A stretch of DNA of 64,000 nucleotides from assembly GCA_964409645.1 (NCBI GenBank), contig CAYPEK010000002.1:71314-135313 (forward strand), given 5' to 3'. Shown here piece after piece: positions 17,801 to 25,167 of this stretch (the stretch's first letter is position 1; the number at the start of each line of letters is the position of its first letter). The stretch comes from CAYPEK01 sp964409645. Lineage in GTDB: Bacteria; UBP15; UBA6099. A model generated the notes under the pieces. It worked only from the letters and a program-made list of their open reading frames with translations, did no database searches and was not told the origin of the DNA. A program made the translations under genes and the position numbers.

Positions 17801-18252
17801 TCGCCGCCACCGGCGGCGGAGGCGTCTTTCGGGTCGAAATCGGTGATGAAAATAAACGGCGGGATGTCGCGCAGAGCGCCGAGCAGGTTGAACAGTAGAG
17901 AAATGCCGCCTCTTTCGGCGGGCTTGCCGTCACGGAACGTATGAGGCGGCTCGTACCCGGCGATGACGATGTCCATGAGCGAGACGTTAATAATCGCTGT
18001 TTCGTCCGACCAAGCATTTTTCGAGCGGTCGAATATCCTCGCGACGAGTCGTTCCGGGTCGTCGCCAGCGCCGGGCGCGGCGTCCGGTGCGCGGGATTCG
18101 CCGGCTTCGAGAATTGTGTCGATCCCATAAATATTGACGGGAAGCCCGCTCAGCCCGTTCCTGTCGATGACTGCGGTTATGAAATCCCGCGAATCGAAAT
18201 GCGGATCGATCACGAGAAGCGAGAAGTGAGAAATCGTTTTCATACTTTCCAT
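14851..18252 (-). CDS. L-serine dehydratase with about 540-residue N-terminal extension
   Basis: An 1133-residue protein. Residues about 542-820 match the beta domain of iron-sulfur L-serine ammonia-lyase (IGPSMIGPSSSHTCGANRIG) and about 830-1130 the alpha domain (APTGGACGVLPG, PPSGAEKGCQAETGTAAG). Three predicted [4Fe-4S] ligands, Cys1011, Cys1053 and Cys1064, have spacings 42 and 11. The enzyme converts L-serine to pyruvate and ammonia. Ordinary one-chain enzymes have about 450-550 residues; here about 540 extra residues precede them. The first 140 resemble a receiver fold (FSLLVIDPHFDSRDFITAVI, AIINVSLMDI, PPFIFITDFD). The rest of the extension is unrecognised. Start 18252 or 18243 is undecided. 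Confidence 0.88.
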   Translation of the reverse strand: MESMKTISHFSLLVIDPHFDSRDFITAVIDRNGLSGLPVNIYGIDTILEAGESRAPDAAPGAGDDPERLVARIFDRSKNAWSDETAIINVSLMDIVIAGYEPPHTFRDGKPAERGGISLLFNLLGALRDIPPFIFITDFDPKDASAAGGGESVDSLLSKLGRSRVKFKFHRQSDDPDLLREEVYRMLRENESLAEFVHLEFDDRDEKSDGDGQVWVRIRRSADSNYNSFQKLYNEIMGNKARPAGALLRRTPKGGMELFTPSVRPAKSKVSQLPASLPNGCRIMGRTWVSPKTGRVAFRLAGAPTPHSRAPEAALALGAAQNAFAGLSLYSDIFDSSFPLSPQGAGVQLSTDTLRALLAQSRLPIGELRTQLRAHLIKTREFSNTEKTLDELIAENESLFLPMAETKLSELAYERGAEKIVFAVANAETADDDPGALRVTVQALLPSPVGVTPALCYIDDLLDALRLLEAPRLLSGNTVETAMLYGLKIAPRREVYEINLEFRPRAADISRAETERFVQGTLFMLYEFMVSLIAQDLRRDISIFDLIGPSMIGPSSSHTCGANRIGRLAGRTINMLVSDSFDPERDVLCLSARLHNSFRKAGEGHRTHNALAAGLLHDIPQDHAGTDDDSIPPWASTPDAGRPENIAFFDFKPWYDGDTVKTCIWAIAGKNIDVHWAGFHKFDSSRNGADMPIPEEHPRDLHENSVAILAAVVPRGELDEARIRERFLLRNEDREFNWNDFDLVIAGESLGGGKIRIRSAGGRWVAGRTDYFTSRGWTATGSGVVFFPRDSEAPPLDGSHAKDYPGIPNLNPIYPPDGEPAAHDDALPYHDLDSMIEYANRSGRDLAQLAVEYETWCLGLKYSDGTAGKIILEAKQMLHSLDESSRPFGDIDFDSSTPETSNVINTYMNLREAFNNVNAEFLGNSFYDAVSGAITAMTRNAFSELILAAPTGGACGVLPGVYLALKNMKVRSGEMSPEEFEEKAVRALLMCGFLAALTANIVPPSGAEKGCQAETGTAAGMGAAFATYFLDGTRDQVVNAMILSMKNSLGLVCDPIAGKVNTPCIKRNAFKAIESLLGAWLSLNGIVSFVSPNQVVKAMAQIGDDMASRYRETSEGGLAKTIDGLKERMCKFG

Positions 18253-18293
18253 ATAGATTTAAGTAACTCCCATCATTTCATTTTCATTTTTTA

Positions 18294-18321
18294 ATTATAC
18301 GAATACTTTTGGAATTGTAAT
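18294..18321 (-). promoter_or_regulatory. Putative promoter of the serine dehydratase gene
   Basis: On the minus strand ATTACA (18316-18321) and a perfect TATAAT (18294-18299) are 16 bases apart, about 40 bases before the start. Motif match only. Confidence 0.4.
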
Positions 18322-18509
18322 AACGGTATTTTCCGAATAATACAACGTAAAAAAACTTCGTCCTCGTTTTTTGTCGGCCATTTGCTCAGTATTGAGGCCC
18401 GGGATGACCTTTCTCCACATTGGATGTTTTTGCCGAGAATAGTGTAATATAAATGAAGTCGGTTGTGCGAATGAAAAAGACTGAAGCGATCTCTTGAGAG
18501 GATTGATAG

Positions 18510-19349
18510 ATGTTTAAAGAACTATTAGAAATCATCGAACGGCCTGAGGTGTTCGAGTTTTATACCACGAAAGACCTTTGGACGGACGATCACACTTCGA
18601 AGCAGATGCTTGCGTTTCATCTGAATGACGAAATTGATGCGTCGTCCCGCAACAAGGATTTTATCGACAAATCTGTCGAGTGGATTGCTTCTTATTTTAA
18701 AGTGGGAGAGGGGACAAGGATCGCCGACTTCGGTTGCGGACCGGGGCTTTATACGACGAGACTGTCTCGAAAATCGGCGGATGTGACTGGAATAGATTTT
18801 TCGGAAAGGTCGGTTGGGTACGCAAGGGAAGCTGCGGCGAGAGAGGGGCTTTCAGCAAAATATATATGTGAGAATTACTTGGAGTTTGAAACAAATGATA
18901 ATTTTGATCTCGTCATAATGATTATGTGTGATTTCTGTGCGCTCAGTCCTGCACAGAGAAAAAGCATTCTGAGTAAATTTCATACTTTTCTTGCGCCGGG
19001 AGGCTCTGTGCTTCTCGATGTTTATTCACTAAATGCGTTCAATCAGAGGTCGGAGGCATCGATTTGGGGAGAGAATCTTCTGGATGGATTCTGGTCGCCG
19101 AACAGATATTTTGGATTCATGAATACGTTCAAATATGAGAATGAGAAGGTGGTTCTGGACAAGTACACGATCATCGAGCCTGACCGCAAAAGAGTGATTT
19201 ATAATTGGTTGCAATATTTCAGTCCCGAAATGGTTATAAAAGAATTTGAAGAAGCCGGTTTTATCATTGATAGTCTTTTTTCGGATGTTAAAGGCGTGGC
19301 ATTTGATGAGGAAAGTATGGAGTTTGCTGTTGTTGCTGTTAAACGGTGA
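18510..19349 (+). CDS. Class I SAM-dependent methyltransferase
   Basis: A 279-residue protein with GAGAGGA seven bases before the ATG. Motif I is clear as IADFGCGPGLYTTRL (about residues 71-85), followed by the acidic VTGIDFSERS (ribose contact) and later NFDLVIMIMCDFCAL and LAPGGSVLLDVYS, typical of UbiE/Methyltransf_25-like enzymes. The methyl acceptor cannot be inferred. It has no transmembrane segment and should be cytoplasmic. It is less GC-rich than the genes on either side and is transcribed away from the serine dehydratase gene. Confidence 0.88.
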   Translation: MFKELLEIIERPEVFEFYTTKDLWTDDHTSKQMLAFHLNDEIDASSRNKDFIDKSVEWIASYFKVGEGTRIADFGCGPGLYTTRLSRKSADVTGIDFSERSVGYAREAAAREGLSAKYICENYLEFETNDNFDLVIMIMCDFCALSPAQRKSILSKFHTFLAPGGSVLLDVYSLNAFNQRSEASIWGENLLDGFWSPNRYFGFMNTFKYENEKVVLDKYTIIEPDRKRVIYNWLQYFSPEMVIKEFEEAGFIIDSLFSDVKGVAFDEESMEFAVVAVKR

Positions 19350-19493
19350 AGAACTACGCTGTTAAGAGCGAGGGCATCACGCTTATTCCCCTATGGAATT
19401 TTATCCGCGAATCAAGTGCGGTGTCCGGTGTCCCTCGAAATAAAAATTGATATAATGAATATACTCCGGAGTATTGTTTGAAAGGACTGCGAA

Positions 19494-20219
19494 TTGGACA
19501 CGATTGAAGTTACCCGCCGAATGACTTACGACTACTTGGTGTTCGTGCCTGCTCTCGCAGTGATTTTTAATCTATACCTCATTACAGGGAAAAAGTGGAA
19601 AGAACTCGCGGTTTTTAATGTCGGCGGTTTGATTAACATTGTTATGGAAATCGCCTTAATAAGGGCAGGGCACAGGCATTTCGATACGGACAGTCCGGCG
19701 CTTATAGCGGCGGCCGTTCTGTGCTTAGGGTGGGTGACGAACGGCTTCCTGTGTTCGGTCGCATACATCGATGTGAAGCGCTGGCTGAGGCGGACGTACT
19801 CCAAGGGGTTCGTTATTGCGGTCAACCTGTTTCTTTTCGCCGGTTTGCCGCTGGCAATGATTCGGTATGGGGCGTTCGACGGCGGAATATCTGTGTGGCG
19901 CGATGTACCGACCGGCGCCGCACTTGTGGAGCCGGTGATTTTTGCCGTTCTCGCCGCCGTGATATGGTTTTCAGGCTATCGGAAGCTGCTCGTGCGCATG
20001 TTCCTGATCGGTTTCCTCATCGATCTGCATTTCGAGGGCAGCCTGTTGTTGTTCGGTGTTCGCGCCGTGGAGCAATTCAATCTCGTTCATTTTATAACAC
20101 GGGTGCTTTTCGAGATGAACGTGTTTCTGTGCTTGGGTTTTCTTCTGCTGAAATTGATTTTCAAGTTGAATGATTACAAGGACTCGGCGCTTGCAGCTCA
20201 TTCAAAGTGGCTGCATTGA
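19494..20219 (+). CDS. Hypothetical 7-TM membrane protein
   Basis: A 241-residue protein starting with TTG at 19494, with AAAGGA about eight bases upstream. About seven hydrophobic segments are visible (around residues 13-30, 38-56, 69-88, 104-122, 140-158, 165-185 and 198-220). Charged residues (KRWLRR, HRHFD, DLHFEG) lie in or near loops. I recognise no family motif. The density of hydrophobic helices supports an integral membrane protein of the cytoplasmic membrane. It could be transcribed from a promoter with TATAAT at 19451-19456. Neighbours give no functional clue. Confidence 0.65.
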   Translation: MDTIEVTRRMTYDYLVFVPALAVIFNLYLITGKKWKELAVFNVGGLINIVMEIALIRAGHRHFDTDSPALIAAAVLCLGWVTNGFLCSVAYIDVKRWLRRTYSKGFVIAVNLFLFAGLPLAMIRYGAFDGGISVWRDVPTGAALVEPVIFAVLAAVIWFSGYRKLLVRMFLIGFLIDLHFEGSLLLFGVRAVEQFNLVHFITRVLFEMNVFLCLGFLLLKLIFKLNDYKDSALAAHSKWLH

Positions 20220-20445
20220 ATTCCGACCGGCCGGCGAACCCGAATTGATATTTCGTGCTTCATTATAAAGATGCAATTTTAGATGTACTGGATGTCAATA
20301 TTTTTTCCTCTCTGTATTGTTACTGATTATCCAGTGTTATAAACTCCTGTTCTAAGGCATGTATGGCTTTATCAATGGCTCAAACGTGATATTTACGTAT
20401 GTACGTTCACACGAGCCGGGACAAAATGGAAAAGGGAGGATCGGG

Positions 20446-21423
20446 ATGAAGTTTACACTCAAATTTGCACTGGTAATCATAGCGACGATCGCGGTGGCGG
20501 CAACTACCGGATGTGTCAACAACGCCCAGAAAGGCAAGTTCAACGAGAAAAACATAACCCTGATATGCCCGCCGAAACAGGGCGGACTATCCGACTTCAT
20601 CACGCGCACCCTCGCGGTGTACTCTGAAAAGAAAACTGGCGGAAGCATTGTCGTTGAGAACCATCCCGGCGCGTCGGGTGCGACAGGCATGAGGGTTGGC
20701 TCTAAAGCCGCTCCGGACGGCAACACCGTAACATACGTCCCTGTCGAAAGCACGATTCTTCTCCACAGGAAAGACATAACTGAAAGCATTTCCTATAAGG
20801 ATTTCGACCTTCTCGCCCGCCTCAACTACGGCCCCGGCGCACTCGTCGTCAGGTCCGACTCGAAATTCAAGACGTTTAAGGATTTCGTTGACTTCGCAAA
20901 GAAAAATCCGGGCAAGCTCAATGTCGGCAACAGCGGCAACTTCGCGATATGGCACATAGCCGCAGCATTGATGGCTGAAAAAACGGGCATCCAGATCGGG
21001 CATGTGCCGTACGACGGCTCCGCCGCCGCAGTTCAAGACCTGCTCGGAGGCCATCTTGACGCCATCGTGGCGAGCCCCGCGGAAGTCTTCACATTCGTTG
21101 CGGCAAAGCAGCTTAAAATTCTTGTCATGTTCGACGAAAAACGAAACTGGCAGTTTAAGGACATTCCTGTTGCCAAAGAGGTCGGTTATGACATAGTCGT
21201 CTCTGCATGGGGTGGTCTCGCAGTGCCGAAAGGCACTCCGAAAGAAACGGAGAAACGACTCGTCGAAATCTTTAAGAAAGGATTCGACGATCCTGAATTT
21301 CAGGAAAAGTGCAAAGAGCGCAGCGTAACGCTCGGATGGCAGGGGCCGGACGAATTTCTCAAATTCGCAGAGGAACAGGACAAGATGTTCGCCGACGTCC
21401 TGAAAGACCTTAAAGTTAACTAA
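20446..21423 (+). CDS. Tripartite tricarboxylate transporter substrate-binding lipoprotein (TctC/Bug family)
   Basis: The ATG at 20446 has GGGAGGA upstream and begins a lipoprotein leader with a lipobox-like ATTGC (Cys23), so it is preferred over the frame start at 20359; length 325 residues. The mature protein shows Bug-family blocks: ITLICPPKQGGLSDFITR, ENHPGASGATGMRVGSKAAP, the HVPYDGSAAAVQDLLGGHLD block and GLAVPKGTPKETEKRL. These periplasmic proteins bind carboxylates (citrate, dicarboxylates, aromatic acids and others) and deliver them to TctAB. The ligand cannot be read. It is the first gene of a three-gene operon, 17 bases before the small membrane subunit gene. Confidence 0.93.
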   Translation: MKFTLKFALVIIATIAVAATTGCVNNAQKGKFNEKNITLICPPKQGGLSDFITRTLAVYSEKKTGGSIVVENHPGASGATGMRVGSKAAPDGNTVTYVPVESTILLHRKDITESISYKDFDLLARLNYGPGALVVRSDSKFKTFKDFVDFAKKNPGKLNVGNSGNFAIWHIAAALMAEKTGIQIGHVPYDGSAAAVQDLLGGHLDAIVASPAEVFTFVAAKQLKILVMFDEKRNWQFKDIPVAKEVGYDIVVSAWGGLAVPKGTPKETEKRLVEIFKKGFDDPEFQEKCKERSVTLGWQGPDEFLKFAEEQDKMFADVLKDLKVN

Positions 21424-21440
21424 AGAGAGGGACGCCCCAC

Positions 21441-21950
21441 ATGCAACGTAACCGAGACATTACCATCGGGGTGATTCTACTGGCTTTCAGCTCGGTGGTT
21501 TTCGCCATGGCACGCCAACTGCCAAGGGAATGGGATGGCGGGGGGCTATCGCCATCCTCATTTCCAAGTGCCCTTGCCGGGTTTATCGGATTCCTGTCGA
21601 TCATTCTAATTATTACCGGTATAACATCCAAGGATCGCGAGAAGCTCGGTTCTTTCTTCGGGGTTTTCTTCTGGCAGATGGTTGTTTTTTTTGCTGTGAT
21701 GGCTGTGTATATTGTCATAATGCCTCTCATCGGATACGTAACGTCAACAATAATATTTGTAATAGCTACATACCTCCTGCTTGTGGGTAAGATCAGCGCA
21801 AAAAGCATTATCGGCGGCATCATTTTCGCTGTGGTGTCGGCAGTATCTATCTATGCGATGTTCGGACTGGTTCTCAAAGTTCCGGTCATCCAAGGGCCTG
21901 TTGATTTTGCGATCAGGGGCGTCATCGCGGCGATCACGGGAGGCAACTAA
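21441..21950 (+). CDS. Tripartite tricarboxylate transporter small membrane subunit (TctB-like)
   Basis: A 169-residue protein with about four membrane segments (IGVILLAFSSVVFAMA near 9-24, then around 45-65, 82-110 and 122-150), the size and layout of TctB. The motif QLPREWDGGGLSPSSFPSAL after the first helix resembles the family's periplasmic loop. It forms the small subunit of the secondary transporter with TctA. Its stop codon overlaps the start of the large subunit by one base (TAATG), so the two are translationally coupled. Confidence 0.88.
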   Translation: MQRNRDITIGVILLAFSSVVFAMARQLPREWDGGGLSPSSFPSALAGFIGFLSIILIITGITSKDREKLGSFFGVFFWQMVVFFAVMAVYIVIMPLIGYVTSTIIFVIATYLLLVGKISAKSIIGGIIFAVVSAVSIYAMFGLVLKVPVIQGPVDFAIRGVIAAITGGN

Positions 21951-23467
21951 TGGAGAATTTACTCGAAGCACTTAAAATAATACTTACGTTCAAAGTGATA
22001 GGCATGATGCTTATCGGCATCACGGCAGGCATTATAGCGGGCGCGCTTCCCGGCCTCACAGCTACCATGACTATCGCGCTCCTTGTGCCTTTCACGTACC
22101 AGATCGACCCGCCGATAGCTGCCCTCATGGTGCTGCTCGGCGTTTATGTCGGGGCTATGCACGGTGGCGATATAAGCGCGATCCTGATCTCAACACCGGG
22201 AACGCCGGCTGCCGCAGCAACATGCCTCGATGGTTACCCCATGGCGCAAAACGGGCAGGCCGCTCTCGCGCTGAACATTGCTGCGCTCACCTCCAGCATC
22301 GGCACCGTGTTCGGCGCCGCCGTTCTCTGGACGGTCGCCCAGCCGATTGCCAACATAGCCCTGAAATTCGGGCCGTTCGAAATGTTCTGCCTGACAGTAT
22401 TCGGAATCAGCATCATCGCCAGCCTGAGCGAAAAGAATATCGCAAAAGGCTTCATCATGGGCGCGCTCGGTATGCTGTTCTCAACGGTCGGCCGCAGCGC
22501 TGTTTTCGACATGGACCGACTGACCCTCGGATACACGGGATTCCCCGAGTCCGACCTGCGCTACATACCGCTGATGATCGGTGTGTTCGCTATCGCTGAA
22601 GCGCTCACGCAGATCGAAGATAACCTGAAAATCAAGAAAGCCGACACTTCGTTCAAAAACGCTTTTCCGACGCTGAAGCAGTGGAAAGAAATGATTCCCG
22701 CAATCTCGATAGGCAGCATAGTCGGCACACTCATCGGTGCGATTCCCGGCACGGGCGGCGACATCGCTTCATACGTAGCATACGACCAGACAAGGAAATT
22801 CTCGAAACACAAGGATAAATTCGGCAAGGGGTACGCTCCGGGTGTCGCGGCGCCTCAGGCGGCCAACAACGCGGTGTGCGGCGGCGCAATGATACCGATG
22901 CTCACACTCGGCATTCCGGGCGACTCGGTCACCGCCATCCTCATCGGCGCGATGATCATCATCGGACTTCGGCCGGGCCCGACGCTTTTCACCAGCCCCG
23001 ACCCGGCAATGCACGTGATGGTCACGAGCATCTTCGTCGGCCTGATGGTGGTCGCCATACTCGTAACACCCGTCAGGCTCATCGGCGTACCGCTATTCGC
23101 GAAAACGGTCACCCTCGCGCGCCAGTACCTATGGCCGCTTGTCACCGTGTTTTGCATCGTAGGTTCGTTCGCGATGACCGGCTCGATGGTTTCTGTTTAC
23201 ATCATGTTGGCGTTCGGGTTCTTCGGATACTTCATGAAAAAATTCGGATTCCCATCCGGTCCGATGATCATAGGCGTCATTCTCGGGCCTCTCGCGGAAT
23301 CGAGTCTTCACCGCGCATTGCGTATCAGCCACGGCGATCTGCTCCCGATGTTCTCGCCGCTCGCCATCATTCTTATCTGCTTCTCACTCTTTTCAGTATC
23401 GATTCCATTAATACAAAGAATGAAAAAAGACAAAGGGACTCACACGTCGGCTGGAGGCAATATCTGA
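21950..23467 (+). CDS. Tripartite tricarboxylate transporter large membrane subunit (TctA-like)
   Basis: A 505-residue, very hydrophobic protein with about 10-12 membrane segments. The TctA family blocks are visible: GALPGLTATMTIALLVPFTY near residue 31, GDISAILISTPGTPAAAATC, and the repeated GAIPGTGGDIASYVAYDQTR and LTLGIPGDSVTAILIGAM. TctA is the ion-coupled channel-forming subunit of the carboxylate uptake system. It is the last gene of the operon and is followed by a strong terminator. No TctDE-type two-component regulator is adjacent. Confidence 0.93.
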   Translation: MENLLEALKIILTFKVIGMMLIGITAGIIAGALPGLTATMTIALLVPFTYQIDPPIAALMVLLGVYVGAMHGGDISAILISTPGTPAAAATCLDGYPMAQNGQAALALNIAALTSSIGTVFGAAVLWTVAQPIANIALKFGPFEMFCLTVFGISIIASLSEKNIAKGFIMGALGMLFSTVGRSAVFDMDRLTLGYTGFPESDLRYIPLMIGVFAIAEALTQIEDNLKIKKADTSFKNAFPTLKQWKEMIPAISIGSIVGTLIGAIPGTGGDIASYVAYDQTRKFSKHKDKFGKGYAPGVAAPQAANNAVCGGAMIPMLTLGIPGDSVTAILIGAMIIIGLRPGPTLFTSPDPAMHVMVTSIFVGLMVVAILVTPVRLIGVPLFAKTVTLARQYLWPLVTVFCIVGSFAMTGSMVSVYIMLAFGFFGYFMKKFGFPSGPMIIGVILGPLAESSLHRALRISHGDLLPMFSPLAIILICFSLFSVSIPLIQRMKKDKGTHTSAGGNI

Positions 23468-23505
23468 AATAAAGCATAGCCAAATTCCTGAAGCAGCACG
23501 CAATG

Positions 23506-23543
23506 AAAGCCCACGGAGAAACGATCAACTCCGGGGGCTTTTT
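23506..23543 (+). terminator. Rho-independent terminator of the tricarboxylate transporter operon
   Basis: AAAGCCC..GGAG (23506-23518) pairs with CTCC..GGGCTTT (from 23529) around a short loop, and the second arm runs into TTTTT at 23539-23543. It lies about 40 bases after the TctA stop. Confidence 0.8.
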
Positions 23544-23702
23544 ACATGCGGCTTGCGCGCATTTACAGCTGATCTTAAACATGTGGCCAATTGAACCACT
23601 TTCGCGATAAAAAATATATTGAAGATTTCAAGGGATGTTGAAAATCACCCCCCAATTGCGTCTGGCATCACCGGGATCGAAGAAAGCTCTGCAAAAAACG
23701 TT

Positions 23703-24125
23703 TCAAATAAGATACGCGAACACACCGCCTATTATGAAACTTCCGACAACACCGTTAACGAATTCAATAAGGAGCAGTTTATTCGGATATGTCGATTGAA
23801 TCCACATGTCGAAAAATCTCGGAAATATCTTGGTTGCGATTAATATCAGGCCGAACAAAAAAGTTTTTAATAAGATTGTTTCGGGTAGAGATGTTTTTAT
23901 GTATGAAAACACAAAGGACCACAACAAGCATTGAGCTAACGTGCCGGCATATTGAAGCCCGACATACTTTGGAATACTTGGCCACTTCTTCAATGCCGGG
24001 GATGTCTCCATGTTTTTGTATATTCCCGCAACAATTGGATTCATATACAAAGCTCCGCCAGCAACGAACCATATAACGGATGCGGCAAAACCCGATAGCG
24101 CGGTGTGGTATAAATTCATTGTCAT
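23703..24125 (-). CDS. Hypothetical small membrane protein, about 4 TM
   Basis: A 140-residue protein with GGGGTGA about nine bases before ATG 24125. Four hydrophobic stretches are visible (around residues 10-30, 55-75, 83-102 and 120-140). A conserved-looking loop ALYMNPIVAGIYKNMETSP follows helix 1. The layout resembles small uncharacterised DUF-type four-helix membrane proteins, but I cannot name one. It is AT-rich and stands alone, convergent with the transporter operon. Confidence 0.6.
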   Translation of the reverse strand: MTMNLYHTALSGFAASVIWFVAGGALYMNPIVAGIYKNMETSPALKKWPSIPKYVGLQYAGTLAQCLLWSFVFSYIKTSLPETILLKTFLFGLILIATKIFPRFFDMWIQSTYPNKLLLIEFVNGVVGSFIIGGVFAYLI

Positions 24126-24244
24126 TTATCTTCACCCCTTTATTAAATATTAGTACATTTTTTTATTCGCCTCGAAGGAATAGCAGCATCCGGTCGAAAA
24201 AAACAGGTTGATTGATTTTTCGCTTTTAATACAAGTATGGCGCC

Positions 24245-25042
24245 TTACGAAAATGACTCCATCTTTGCGCATATAAAGCGATAACCTGAATCAAAATAAT
24301 CCGTGTTCCTGAGATAGCCGTGTTTTTTGTCCCATGCGCCTGATTCAAGATCGTGTTGGAGTCTGCGTATTCCATCGATGACTTCATCTTGATCCGCGAG
24401 AGCGAAACCTGACATGCAGGACCTAACCGCCGGATCGAGGTAAAGTTCAGGCCTGCGCCAGCCGGCTGCAAGAAAGAGATCATGCAGGTCGTGTGGCAAT
24501 TCGAAAATATAAGAGTCCACTTTTCGGTTTGTACTCTCCGCCAGAAGATTTTCGACGTCGGACAGCGGCGGGAAGAGGGGGGCTGCCGCATCCCAGATAC
24601 CGGGGAAATATTCCGCAATCCACGGTCTCTGTATCTGTCGCGGATCGAATGTGAAAATCACTATCGGCCCATCCGCACAAATACGCGCCATTTCCTTTGC
24701 TGCTTTAGCAAGGGAATTGAAATGATGGATGGATAAAATGCACATCACACCGTCCACGGAGTTGTTCCGTAAGGGGATTTCCTCGGCAAAGCCTTCCACC
24801 CATTCGATGGTTCCGCCGGGTTGGGCTTGCTTTCTCATTGTGGCCGACGGTTCCACCGCTTTAATGTTGTATCCATGTTCGGATAAAGCGACGGAATAAT
24901 TACCTGTTCCTGCGCCTATATCAGCGATAATGCTGCTCTGAGGCAAATCAAGGAGCCTGACAATGAAGTCCACAATACGGGTGTCTGCCCTGCGATGACG
25001 TGAATAGTCATTTCCGATTCTGTCGTATATTCTCTCATCCAT
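24245..25042 (-). CDS. Class I SAM-dependent methyltransferase
   Basis: I chose ATG 25042 (MDERIYDRIGNDYSRHR), the usual start of this methyltransferase group, over the frame start at 25087; length 265 residues. Motif I is IIADIGAGTGNYSVALSEHG, then IKAVEPSATMRKQA (ribose-binding acidic position) and VDGVMCILSIHHF. The N-terminal YDRIGNDYSRHRRADTRI resembles UbiE/Methyltransf_11 proteins of many bacterial genomes. The acceptor is unknown. The gene lies 126 bases downstream of the giant protein gene on the same strand and could be read through from it (inference). Confidence 0.85.
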   Translation of the reverse strand: MDERIYDRIGNDYSRHRRADTRIVDFIVRLLDLPQSSIIADIGAGTGNYSVALSEHGYNIKAVEPSATMRKQAQPGGTIEWVEGFAEEIPLRNNSVDGVMCILSIHHFNSLAKAAKEMARICADGPIVIFTFDPRQIQRPWIAEYFPGIWDAAAPLFPPLSDVENLLAESTNRKVDSYIFELPHDLHDLFLAAGWRRPELYLDPAVRSCMSGFALADQDEVIDGIRRLQHDLESGAWDKKHGYLRNTDYFDSGYRFICAKMESFS

Positions 25043-25167
25043 AGAGCAATAGCAACGCGCGGAGAGTGCACAGAGGCCTTTACGCAAATTCGTTTTTTTG
25101 CGATCCGGTCTCTGCTACATCATAGTTATAATAACAGACGCAGTAAAATCAATCGTAAATCATTGCG

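Noticed and set aside
23619..23843. 74-codon plus-strand frame
   Set aside because: Overlaps the small membrane protein gene on the other strand, which has a ribosome binding site and four hydrophobic segments.
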